Source: Rheum nobile | Taxonomy: Eukaryota > Streptophyta > Magnoliopsida > Caryophyllales > Polygonaceae | Direction: 5' to 3' | Length of the DNA: 64,000 nt | Assembly: GCA_027886185.1 (NCBI GenBank) | Contig: WOAB01000142.1 | Coordinates: 992,001-1,056,000, forward strand | Shown: positions 10,597 through 20,826 of the stretch, one piece after another | Layout of the letters: each line of letters opens with the position of its first letter | Numbering within the stretch: the stretch's first letter is position 1 | Program-made: the position numbers and the translations under genes | The notes under the pieces: model-generated | The model's input: only the letters and a program-made list of their open reading frames with translations | Told to the model about the DNA's origin: nothing | The model's database searches: none

Positions 10597-12695
10597 AGAA
10601 AAAAAAGCAGTGAAAGCACAAAAATTTTATAAAGAGGAGCAAGTGCTATGAGGAATTCCCTCTCGAAAGTCTGTAAGGATTATATGTACTGTCTTCTGCT
10701 GGTAGTTCCTTATTTACAGATTGTTGATGTCAAACTCGTCAGAGTCAGCGTTACCTACATTCGAGCTTTCACCACCAGTCCCCACAACAATGGGACCTTC
10801 ACCAACAGTTTCTTCAGCAGCAGGACTTTTCTCAGATGTCTCCACTGAATCAAGACTTAGGCTTTATTCCTCCTGAGGGACCAGAGAGGAACCATACGAC
10901 TGGGCACCTTCATCTGACTCAACATTTTCGGCAGAGTCTTGAGTTATTGGTGTTGATGGGTCATCATGACTGTCTTGACTTAGAGGGACACCATCCACAC
11001 CACCATTTTCCACATGAATGCTTTCCTCTACCTTTCCGGTCCTCTTGTTGAACACTTTGTAAGCCTTGTTGTGGAGAGAATATCCTACAAAGGTTTCTTC
11101 ATCACTTCTTGGATCAAACTTCCCAAGAGAATCATTCTCATTGTTGTGGACAAAGCACTTGCAACCAAAAGTCCACAAATGAGACACATTCAATAGCGGG
11201 CAAATGGTTGCTATGTTCAACACATAACAAGCAACATTCAAAGCTTCAGCCTAGAAGCTCATAGGAAGACTGCTAGTAATAAGCAAGGTGTGCTTCATAT
11301 CCTCCAGAGTCTTGTTCTTCCTTTCTACAACACCATTTTGCTGTGGAGTCCTGGGAGCTGAGAAATTGTGACTTATTCCATTGTTCCTACAGAGGGATAG
11401 AAACTGAGAGTTCTCAAATTATGTCCCATGATTTGATGCGTTCCTGCTTGTGAATGCCGGATCGATGACCTTGGTGGGAAGTCGCGCAAGTCACTTCAGT
11501 GATAGGATGAGTGGAACGCGCCGCGTGAGTGGAATAACGCGGTGTTGATGGGTGCTCGGGAGATGAGCGAAGGCCGTAGCGTCGGCAGCGGAGGAAGATA
11601 GACTCGAGAAGATCGAGTGGAGGCCGTAGCGTCGGCAGCGGAGGAATGGGGATGAGAAGTAAGAGAGGTGTTTGACGTCAGATCTAAGGATGGAGGCAAA
11701 TGGCTCTCGATAAAAGCTTAGATTAAATTATGACGTAACCTAGTACAGAAGGTCGAGATGACCTTTTATAGGACATAGCGTGACTCGGATGGGCCGATTC
11801 TCGCTTAATGGGTTGGTCACGCCACACGCGTGGAACACACACCCAAAAGAAAATACTGAAAATAATTATGTTCAATAAATACAAAATAATTCAAAGAACG
11901 CGTTCAATGATAATGGCGAGGATCTTGAGATAGAACGCGATCTCTGGACTGGGCTGGAGGCGAGGATCTTGAGATAGAACGTGATCCCTGGCCTTGGCTG
12001 GAGACGCTTGAAGGAGATCGCGGTCTCTGTACCAGATGCGAGAAGTATGACGAAGGCTCGCGGTCTCTGTACTCGATGCGAGTAGTGTGACGAAGATCGC
12101 GGTCTTCGTACTTGGCCCTTCTGAGCTCACGGTCATGGCTTCTTGTTCTATGGCCGCCGCCATGGAGGGCAGGGTCGCATCATGATTAGTGCGGATGGAC
12201 CCAGAGACTGCCCTACACTCTTCTCAACTGACTTGAGCCAAGATTTAAACTCAGCGAACATTTCATCCTTTGATGGAAGAAAGAGGGTCCATGTGTACTT
12301 GAAAAAGTCATCTACAATAACAAACACATAGATATTTCCACCACGGCTCCTTGTGCACATAGGCCCAGTAAGATCCATGTGGATTAGTTCCAGAGGACGA
12401 GTTGTGCTTACCTCCTTCTTTGATTTGAAGGAGGACCTTACATGCTTACCTTTGGTATAAGCATCACAACGTCATTGCGCGTTGCTTCGATCTTAGGAAG
12501 ACCGTTCACCAGTTCTTGTCTATGAAGTTTGGAAAGAAGTTGAGGACTTGCATGTCCAAACCGCTTGTGCCACAGATCTGTTGTCGCAGCGATGGACGAC
12601 AGACATTGTTCCTTCTCAGGGATAAAAGCAGGATCAACTTTGTAGACATTGTTGTCACATATCCCTTTGAGTAGAATTTCCATGTACTTATACAC
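10597..12695 (-). pseudogene. Copia integrase region, split by a solo LTR
   Basis: Minus-strand remnant. The upstream part (about 12190-12695) has the GAG-pre-integrase motif HKRFGHASPQLLSKLH and the start of the integrase core (MDLTGPM, YVFVIVDDFFKYTWTLFLPS). It then stops at the solo LTR (11434-12182). On the other side integrase continues with FENSQF, NNGISHNFSAPRTPQQNG and VVERKN (about 11310-11420), then the linker to RT (HLWTFGCKCFVHNNEN, ETFVGYSLHNKAYKVFN, about 11000-11200). The second half of the core directly continues the first once the inserted LTR and one target copy are ignored. A TAA in place of a sense codon before FENSQF, and a TAG near 11253, also break it. Confidence 0.85.
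11429..12187. mobile_element. Solo LTR with 5-bp target duplication
   Basis: A 749-bp insertion (11434-12182) begins TGATGCG and ends CGCATCA, giving 7-bp inverted ends of TG...CA type. It is flanked by TGATT at 11429-11433 and TGATT at 12183-12187. It contains no coding frame, a TTTATAGG and an AATAAA on the plus strand (near 11774 and 11874), and internal tandem duplications (GGCCGTAGCGTCGGCAGCGG twice; GCGAGGATCTTGAGATAGAA twice). Length, ends and target duplication fit a solo LTR left by LTR-LTR recombination. Its parent family is not otherwise visible here. The solo LTR is younger than the Copia insertion that it interrupts. Confidence 0.85.
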
Positions 12696-13075
12696 TCAAC
12701 GTAACAATCATCAATAGTAAAGACTACCCTATTTTTCTTGTTTTGACACAATTGAGCGACACTAAAAAGATCAAATTTGATATTGTTCACGAGTGTCACG
12801 TTATCCACAGTTATATGGTTAGAAAGCCTTACCTTACCGAGACCACAAACTTCTCCCTCACTCTTATTTCCAAAGGTTATCGAACCTCCGGAGGCCTGTT
12901 GAAGCGAAGAAAACCAACTTTTGTTCCCTGTCATATGACTTGAGCATGCACTATCGAAATACCAGGAACCTTTCCTCACTTCAGCCTGTATTGAAAGATT
13001 AGTTCTTACGAACCCAAACAAGCTTAGGCTTTCTGGTTGTGGGAGCAACATATTTGATCTTTGCAGGTTTTTCAT
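12696..13075 (-). pseudogene. Copia protease region
   Basis: Minus-strand frame with WYFDSACSSHMTGNKSWF near 12900-12965, the Copia aspartic protease active-site region. The usual D-S/T-G triad reads D-S-A here, a change expected to damage catalysis. Downstream VTLVNNIKFDLFSVAQLC fits the region leading to the pre-integrase domain. The frame shifts just after it. It cleaved the polyprotein in the ancestral element. Confidence 0.75.
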
Positions 13076-13739
13076 TCATTTTCTCCCTAGCAATACGAGC
13101 GATTTCCTCATTGTGTTTCTTCAGGAGACACTCTTGTTTGTAATGACCAGAGTGACCACAGTACCAACAAACCCTATGACACTTTAGATCCACATACTTG
13201 CCCTGTCCATGCCAAATTGGTTTGTTAGCAACCCTAGAATGAAAATCAATATGATTGGGCTTATCGTTCTGTTCTTGCTTTAGCCAAATGGAAAGAGCCT
13301 TCTGTGCATGGTACCAAGCTTTGTTCCCATCGGTCGAATTTGCACAGTTTTTATGATTGTTCCTGCTAGAGGAACTTTCCCATGTTTCTCGCACAGACTA
13401 TTTTTCTTTGACTTCAGGGCTTTGAGACTTGGTGCCATCAACAAGAAGCATAGGTTGGTAACCAATTCCAAAGCGAGGCACAAGTTTCTTCCCTTTCTTC
13501 TTTTCATCCTTGGCTGCTACAAACACAATGCCTTTTGACTCTTCCTTTTGTTCCTCACTAAGCTTAGACAAATCACTAGACAACTTAGCATTGCTTAGTT
13601 TTAACATTAATGACTCAAATTCTAGTGAGGAAAGAGTGGATTCCAGAGACGTAATCTTTTCAGTGAGTTTAGGACACTCATTACAAGGACTTGGAGAAGA
13701 GGATGAAACTTTTTCAAGATTGGTCACTTTTCTGCCCAA
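12999..13739 (-). pseudogene. Copia gag C-terminal part: coiled coil and CCHC knuckle
   Basis: Minus strand. A heptad-like helical stretch (KITSLESTLSSLEFESLMLK, about 13560-13660) suggests a coiled coil. It is followed after a frame change by a zinc knuckle CWYCGHSGHYKQEC (about 13120-13165) that matches C-X2-C-X4-H-X4-C exactly, then basic residues (TRKPKLVWVRKN). A long gag with two knuckle regions and a coiled coil is unusual for simple Copia elements and fits SIRE/Maximus-type elements. Stops and frame changes near 13395 break it. Confidence 0.75.
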
Positions 13740-13903
13740 CCTTTGTTTTCATCGATCAAACTTGAGATCAATTCATTCTTTTCTTCAATCTGCTCACTGA
13801 AAAGACTATTCTCATGAACAAGTTTCTTAATGAAGAAGATTAGTTGTTCCTTAGACTTGTTTTTCAAACTTGAGATGAGTTCAAATTCATTTACCTCATA
13901 ATC

Positions 13904-14771
13904 CTACAGGCCATCTTCAGTCTTTGATTCATCAGGGTCTTCTATGGTCATCAAACAGACATCCCTTAAATGAGAGGATTCTTCATCATCTGAGTCAGAA
14001 TCACCCCATGTTATAACCATTGCTTGCTTCCCTTCACGGACCGGAGGAAGACCTACCTTTTTCTTGAAGCAGTTTTTGGCAAAGTTCCCTTGTTTTGACA
14101 ATGATAGCAAACAACATCCTTTGTGTCTTTGTTCCCTTCGGAGAAACGAGGGGTTCCCTTGTTTCGAGACCATATCTTTTTCATTGCTCTGGTGATGAGA
14201 GTCACATCTTCATCACCATCTTCATCTTTGTCTTCAACTTGAGACAAGTCAAAGGCACGTTCAACCTTTAGAGCAATGCTTTGAGCCTTCTTTACTCTTT
14301 TTTTGTTCATTTTGTAGTTATAGACAGAGGCGTTGCTTTCAAGTTTGGCAACAACCTCTTACATAGTGAGAGTTTTGACGTCAGTCTGGGAGTAAAGGGC
14401 GAGAGTAATCTCGTCCCACTGGAAGTTGAGGCCTTGAATGAAGTGGTGAGTGAGCTTCCAGTCTGGCAGTTCTTGACCAAGGAACTCTCGTTGACCAACT
14501 ATCTCCTGAAACTGAGAGTAGAATTCTTGAATGTGTTCACCCTTTTCTTTCAAGTTTGGCAACAACCTCTTATATAGTCAGCCATTGGTTTTGGCTTTGT
14601 AGCATCCTTCTCATTTGGGATATCAATAGGGTCAACTTCAATGATTTTCCATATTTGACCATCAATGGAACAAATATGGGATTCGATTTGCTCAACCCAC
14701 CAGTCATATTCTCCAGCCTTCAACACTGGAGGCTTCCAGAATGAATCAGTAATAGCGTTGTTTGACGACAT
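13904..14771 (-). pseudogene. Copia gag N-terminal part
   Basis: Starts at ATG 14769-14771 (MSSNNAITDSFWKPPVLKAG), only ~45 bp after the primer-binding site. It continues through frames broken near 14560, 14360, 14300 and 14080. It reads like the UBN2 gag family (FKPPxxxGxxYxxW pattern, later DWKLTHHFIQGLNFQWDE). The first zinc knuckle reads CYHCQNKG and then shifts frame; the expected His is replaced by Asn in the alternative frame, so this knuckle is lost. Downstream is an acidic patch (GDSDSDDEESS). Confidence 0.8.
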
Positions 14772-14813
14772 ATTTCCTACAAAGTCTTAACGAAAAAACA
14801 ATCTAGAGACCAG

Positions 14814-14825
14814 ACTCTGGTACCA
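14814..14825 (-). other. Copia primer-binding site
   Basis: On the minus strand TGGTACCAGAGT lies two to three bases after the 5' LTR end. It differs slightly from the canonical plant TGGTATCAGAGC complementary to initiator tRNA-Met. Confidence 0.75.
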
Positions 14826-14828
14826 ATT

Positions 14829-15532
14829 ATTGGATCGTTAGTGTTACGTTTGAGAGAACAAATGCTTTGTTCCCACAGAAGGTGCAGCGGAACAATATAG
14901 CAAGAAAGACAGTAATTAGAATTCATGATGTATAGTGGAAACCCTAATCAGTCAAATAACTAATAGGGAAAAACCACTACCTTCAAGCTTCTCGCTTGAG
15001 ATGATTTTGAAGAGTATACTTGTCTTATTGATTTCTTGATCGATTACACTTATAGCCTGGACTTCAAACCCTAGACTTCCAATCTAGATTTGAATCTCTT
15101 CTACAACGAGAACACAAACTCACTCTTTTAAGACTTACAAACGCTTCACTTTTCTTTTCTCTCAATGAAATGCACCGAGTTCGTACCGAAGAAGTGAATC
15201 CCTCACTCCTCTTTATACATTCCGAAAAACCTAATAACAAGAATATTTATCTCACTATTTTCGGCAACAAGAAGATATCAATTTTGATCCAATAAGATAA
15301 AATCCCAACCGAATATAATATCTAAGGAAAGATTTCCTAAGATAATATCCTAAGATGATATAATCGGAATAAGATAATATCTTTATCTTTTCAAATCCTC
15401 CAATCGGCGAGATCCGCCCAATTTCCTTTTTCTTCAACCGCATGATCTATTAAGATAATCTTCATGCTTGAATTCTTTGTTTCATTCACAGTTTGATGTT
15501 TGTTCGGCACTGATGTTCCTTAAGAGGTAACA
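14829..15532 (-). repeat. 5' LTR of the Copia element
   Basis: Partner of 7845-8548. On the plus strand it begins TATTGGATCGTTAGTG, a degenerate TG end, and ends GAGGTAACA. A short local duplication (CCTAAGATAATATCCTAAGATGATA near 15340) distinguishes it from the other LTR. Confidence 0.9.
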
Positions 15533-15911
15533 AAGCGTATGGAGACTGCTTTGTTTCCTCTGCAATCCTGCGCTGTTAATGGTTTTCTGTGACAACTGTA
15601 TTTGTTTCTAAAACACTTGAATATTAGATTAGTTGAATGTTTGTTACCATCAAAACCTAAGAAATTCAAACAGTTAAGAAGCAAATGCGTTTACAAAACA
15701 TCACACCTCTTACCCAAATGACGAATTAAACCCCAAGAATTACACTTTACGTGGTTAATCAATTACAAACTTGATCACAACTGCAATGACAAAAGAAAAA
15801 TACACACCTGCATAATGAATTTTATATTTGTAAACATAATTGCAACAATTAAATTATTAGTCTTCTAGGTGACATGCATGGACCGCATGGTATATATATT
15901 CTTGAATAGTC
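15533..15911. other. Intergenic DNA between Copia and the PCR pseudogene
   Basis: No gene or recognisable repeat seen. Confidence 0.5.
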
Positions 15912-17443
15912 TTAACGATTCATGGTTGGGGCTTCCGGAGCAAAAACGACTGCAGGCTTCACTTGTGCATTCACGTTCCCTTCCCATCCTATATATGCCA
16001 CATACATAATTAAAATAACTAAAAGTTATATAATTACATCAAACATACTAATTTGTAATCTATATTTCATCAGTCAGAAAAAGGATAGTTTAACACACAC
16101 ATTGATTATTAATTTATATAAAGGGAGAGATGAAAAAACAATTGTAATATCTTTAAAAGGCATGTTAAGCGAATGGAGTGTATCAGGGATTTGTTTGGAT
16201 TCTCTGATCGATAATATATTAAAATGTATTATCTTATATTACTGAGGGAGAGATCATAACCACGGCTTTGGAGCTCACGATACACTTGGCACAATGCGCA
16301 TGGCCCGCACTAGAAATGGCTGCAACAATCGCCCCACCAATTCGGGGGCATGTTTAGGTTTTCTTTGAGCTTCCTTCGGTACGCGAAGGAGAGTATCCAT
16401 TGGAAACTTGCAGCGTCCGTGGATGCACCTAACATCGACGTTGCCACTGAGGTGGCTAACCCCAGTGAATATAGCAACATGTACAAGGTCTCGCAACTGC
16501 AAAATGTTGCATTAATGTATAGTTGATCTACTAAGTTAGATAAACCTTTCAATTTAATATAAGTATTTTACATATACAACTTTGTTTTCTAACCTTATTC
16601 TTGGTGCATAGGTTAATAGGTTAATAAGCTTGTTTTGAGTTTTTAATCTTTTTAAAAGAGTTTATGAAATCTTTTAACAGTTTTTGGATATCTTTAGGAT
16701 ATAGGTTTGAAAAACCATATTATATATTTATGTCCATGAATTTTTTTTATTAGGTTGAGAAAAGCTTGTATTTGGCACTTTACTTGAGGTTCCTTTGTCG
16801 ACGATTTCAGCAATGCGACCAAAGGCAATGCAAGTGCACCATCACACTAGACATCCTGTTAAATATAGAACATTATTTTTCATACCAAAGAAATATCATT
16901 CAAATGGATTAATGCGAGTTATTACATTATCCATTACTATATATAATATATGTTCACCTATTCTCATGAATAATTGTGTTACCAAGTCAAGCTAACTTTT
17001 AAAATGAGAGTAAAATGTAGGTCTATTTGGTTGTTAAATGAGAATAGAATGTATCTTATACACATTATTAATTAGGCCCCTCAAAAGTATGTGCCATATT
17101 ATATAGTTAGATATATCGAATAAACATATCAAGATCAGATATAGATATCACTTATATTCATATTTGTGTTTGGTATAATTTTGATCTCTAGCTACATGTA
17201 AATCTGGATTAATGAAGGTAATGAGTTGGTTAAATAACTTGCAAGTACGCATATCAGAGAAACAATCACATTCTGCTCAAAAAAAAAAGAGAAACAATCA
17301 CACAAGCCAGTGGACCAATGTGAGTATTGGTCAGTTTCGGACACTTGCACCACCGGGATCCCTTCTATGACGTCTTCTCCTACTAGCGGCTTTGGTGGTG
17401 ATGCTGGTGGCGGGTAGACCTCGGGCAACATTGTAGGCTTCAT
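15912..17443 (-). pseudogene. PLANT CADMIUM RESISTANCE (PLAC8) paralogue, dead copy
   Basis: Four-exon remnant matching the intact gene at 60861-62272 exon for exon: exon 1 17243-17443, exon 2 16784-16855 (72 bp in both), exon 3 16243-16496, exon 4 15912-15988. PCR proteins are small Cys-rich membrane proteins linked to cadmium and zinc handling and organ size. Exon 1 keeps the proline-rich N-terminus and WSTGLCDC but is shifted by a 32-bp insertion (17 bp plus a 15-bp duplication). Exon 2, which should encode CCxxxxCPC, has TGA in place of the first Cys and of the Phe, and Thr for Pro. Exon 3 begins out of frame and has TAG for the Trp of HFWC. Exon 4 is open and ends TAA at 15912-15914. The intron 1 donor is GC rather than GT. 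Confidence 0.9.
17256..17302. mobile_element. 17-bp micro-retroposon with 15-bp target duplication
   Basis: AGAGAAACAATCACA occurs at 17256-17270 and again at 17288-17302. Between them is TTCTGCTCAAAAAAAAA (17271-17287): eight bases plus nine A. This is the footprint of target-primed reverse transcription with extreme 5' truncation. It lies in exon 1 of the PCR paralogue, and the 32 added bases shift the reading frame. Confidence 0.85.
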
Positions 17444-17751
17444 TGCTATCTCAAATGATATATTATATAATATATATGGAACTTATGGAAGTAACTTGAG
17501 GCAAAGAGATATAAGGGGGCGTTTGTTACTATACCATAGGTATAGGGAATGGGATTGAGAATGGGTCAATCCGATTTTGTGTTTGATAGGGGTAGGTATG
17601 GGTATGAAATTGATTCCAATGTATCACTCATACCCATCCATAACACTATATCCCATACCTATATAAAACTAGAGGTATGGCCCAAATCTAATTTTATTCT
17701 TCATTCCATCTCTTTAAAATTATACCACACAAGAAGGACTATAAGGCGAAG
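17444..17751. mobile_element. Intergenic DNA and truncated foldback MITE
   Basis: GGGGGCGTTTGTTACTATAC near 17515 looks like the left end of a hAT- or Harbinger-like MITE. The body is partly self-complementary (CCATAGGTATAGGGAATGGG against ATATCCCATACCTATAT). No matching right end is found; the gypsy array begins at 17752 after a 15-bp duplication (AAGGACTATAAGGCG twice), so the MITE seems to have been cut there. Confidence 0.5.
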
Positions 17752-20700
17752 GACTATAAGGCGGTTTCTTTCAAGAAAAGAAATTTAAAGCTCTTCCAAA
17801 TTCACAAAAGTCATCAATATTAAAATCCCTGCTCAAGATTTAAAACTCTAAAACCTGTCAACCAGTTTAATACATCAATTTATATCCAAAACAACGGAAG
17901 CGAATACAACATTTTCAAATCTGATGCAAAACTAAATATTTCACTATGAAGACACATCTGTGATCCAGAACCCGCTTGTTTCTGCAAACCTACAAAACCT
18001 GATTGACTGGGAGACCCGATACCCCAGCCAACCGCGGCACGTAAACCGAAGTTAGTCAGTCTTACGAAAGACTGGCAAAACTCCTCAAGCCAAAACAGTT
18101 CAAAACACATACATATATCACCAATCAACTCACAACAACGACAACACGCCACACAATATATATGCATATATATAATATCATAACTATACTTAATCATATC
18201 AACCAACCAATACCAACCACACGTCAAAACATATACACACTATCACATACCATTCAATTACCCATCCTTATCCAACTCTTCACTATGCTAACCGCAATCA
18301 ATCCATCCTCAAACTCATCACAAGCATAAACGAATAAAACGATCCAATCCAACTTCACTGACACGTCCAATCCATCCTTCTCTCTATTACTAATACCTCA
18401 ATCAACAACTCTATGCACATACACATCTCTTACTACTGACTTAAAACCAAAGCTAACCAATTATACTGAACTCACTACTGCACTAACACAACAAAATCAA
18501 TTAACCTTCACATCAACAAACACATAAGCATCAACGAGATAATCATCACATATAAACATAACAAAATAACGATCCAGGTCAGCCACCCTCCTGGTGCCGC
18601 CTGTTCTACCATAAACCGCGACCCAAACCTATGTTGGCCCACACCCTCAAGATGGGAAACCAACCTCCACAACATCCACTTAACCATTCCATAAACTCAA
18701 AGTACCCCTCTATCCGAAACTAGCTACTGCCAACATCCACATCAATAGAGATTCACAACCTTGACTAGTTACAATCAACAACTATAACACACGTAAATTC
18801 ACAACCACAACCAATGGCCAACAATGACCCACAACCACAACTAATGACAATCAACGTCCAACATAAACCAATTATCAAACATACAACCAAATTACCAACA
18901 CAATCACTTAATCAAGTACATAATCAACATTCATCACAAATCCACGTATTCAAGTACACATCCAACATTTAACACATAATAGATATCACAACAATCAACC
19001 AATTGTAACCCAATAAATAATATAACTCAACACAATAACCGACCAATTCAACCAAAAGATATACATAACAGTCATCACCATAATCGACCAATTCCACCAA
19101 ATAACTCAACTCATCAAAAGCAAATAACTCCAATCTATTCCAACCCATCACCGGTGAGACACTCATCACCTAAAACCAACTATCCGGATAGGGACGGTCT
19201 CATACCATCCAACACCTGGCCCTTAACAACGCAGGCTACACCCTACGAGGTTTGGTGAGACGATCATCACCTGGCCCTCCGACTCTGATTCAACATTTTT
19301 TGTCCTTAACAACGTAGGCGATTCCCTACGAGGTTTGGTGAGACGATCATCACCTGACCCTTCGACCCCCAATCAACGACAATCCAACCACCACACCGAC
19401 ACACAATCAAACACAACGACAATCAATGTCACACAATCACACATCATCAACCAAGCAATTATAGTCAAATAATCCAATCGATCCACAACAATCAAACCAT
19501 ATTTAGTTACGACCAACCACCACATCACATTCAGTCAAACACAACACGAGACAATTACTAACACACCCATACATTCACACACACACGCAATCTCAACACA
19601 CAACTACCAGCACGCACACAATCCAACACACAACCGCCAACACACACAGGTGTCGACATACACAATCCAACACACATACACAAGTGTCAACAAACACACA
19701 TATTCAACCAAGTAATTTCGCAACTAATAATCCAACTTAATTTACTTAGACAAGGTTAAATCAATTACTGAAGCAATATAGGGACAAAAGTAATTTTATA
19801 AAATATATGAAGGGTTAGCAAGATTTATCTTGCCTCAAACTCGACAACCACGACCTCAGAAGCTCAAATCCAACTCGGACGAACCTGCGAAATCAATCCG
19901 AGCAAATCCATGGCGTTAATTACTCATACCGAGTCTCAACTAATAATTCCTCAATTTAACCCCAAAATTTCTCTTATCATCAACCCTAATTAATTAGGCC
20001 AAAACACATCCAAATTCAACCCAAATTAATCCAAACTTATACCTCACTTAATTAGCAAACCACACACAATCCAACCCAAGGCTCAAAATCAATTAATTGC
20101 TGCATATCCCCAACGAATCAACCAAACTCTGCTTCCTAGAATTTCAGCAATAATACCACTTTAGAAAATTCAAATCGAACCCATAAGCTCACCTCGTCGA
20201 CGACCACCGCAAGCCACACCGGGAAGGGCACCTCGTCATCTTTCATATCTGTCCAGTCCACGCAGAACAACAACAATAACCGGTCACAATTAAATTCAAC
20301 AACACTTTCAACTCCACAATCCGACTCTTACCTCGTTGTCACTCACACAGTTGTCGCCGGAATGGATCCTCGTCGCCGGAACCACAGCGGAACACCAGCA
20401 ACAGCAGCTCCGACTCGCGACGCCTCTTCGCCGGAAAGCACCACAGCAGTTGTTCGCAGCCCGGAGCAACCGCAAATCTCGCCGGATCTCGCCTCAACAG
20501 TGGCTCGCAGACAGCAGCTACAGACGCAGCAGCTCTCGGCCTTCAGCAGCAGCGACTCGTTGCTCTTCTTCTGCAACTGGTCGCGGCTCGCTCAGGGGAA
20601 GGAAGAGGTGGCCATGGCTGGTTCGAGCTCACCGACGGGAAGAAAATGGCGGAGCATAGAAGGAATGAGGAGGGAGTATAGCTGCTCAGCAAGCTGCTCA

Positions 20701-20813
20701 CCGAAAAGATAAGGTTTGCCCCTTTCTCTGATTTCTTCCCAAATTTCTGCTTTTAAGAGATCCAAAAAATTTATTTACCCTTTTGTCATTTCTATAACCT
20801 TTGGGATATTTCA
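17752..20813 (-). repeat. Gypsy LTR copy 1 (outer end missing)
   Basis: Matches LTR copies 2 and 3 from the phrase GACTATAAGGCGGTTTC onward. On the minus strand it starts TGAAATATCCC and lacks the final 45 bp with GGGGTGTTACA. Inside is a ~108-bp tandem duplication around CTACGAGGTTTGGTGAGACG (about 19235-19360). Long stretches of the plus strand are almost free of G. Confidence 0.9.
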
Positions 20814-20826
20814 TTTTCCCTCCCTT
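20814..20826 (-). other. Gypsy polypurine tract, copy 1
   Basis: On the minus strand AAGGGAGGGAAAA immediately precedes the LTR start TGAAATA. The same tract is at 25213-25225 in copy 2. Confidence 0.85.

Larger units (their letters stand above)
7845..15532 (-). mobile_element. Copia LTR retrotransposon, near full-length
   Basis: Two LTRs of equal length (704 bp) flank a minus-strand internal region in the order gag, protease, integrase, reverse transcriptase, RNase H, which defines Ty1/Copia. A primer-binding site follows the right (5') LTR and a short purine run precedes the left (3') LTR. Motifs in the polymerase (KVDKTLFL, YVDDIIFGST, SEFEMSMVGEL), a coiled-coil region and a second CCHC zinc knuckle in the long gag resemble the SIRE/Maximus lineage; that assignment is by memory of motifs. 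Several frameshifts and stops, plus a solo LTR inserted in integrase, make it inactive. No 5-bp target duplication is seen (left flank GTTAA, right flank AAGCG). Confidence 0.9.

Noticed and set aside
11434..12182. hAT-type DNA transposon with 7-bp duplication CATGATT
   Set aside because: Assigning the shared CA to the element gives matched TGATGCG/CGCATCA ends and an exact 5-bp duplication, which fits a solo LTR better.
17271..17302. Use of the new T-rich GAGCAG acceptor to rescue the PCR paralogue
   Set aside because: No upstream donor gives a plausible intron within exon 1, and exons 2 and 3 still contain stop codons.
19160..19380. Possible regulatory or structural RNA element around CTACGAGGTTTGGTGAGACG
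   Set aside because: It is a ~108-bp tandem duplication within the LTR, fully explained as part of the retroelement.
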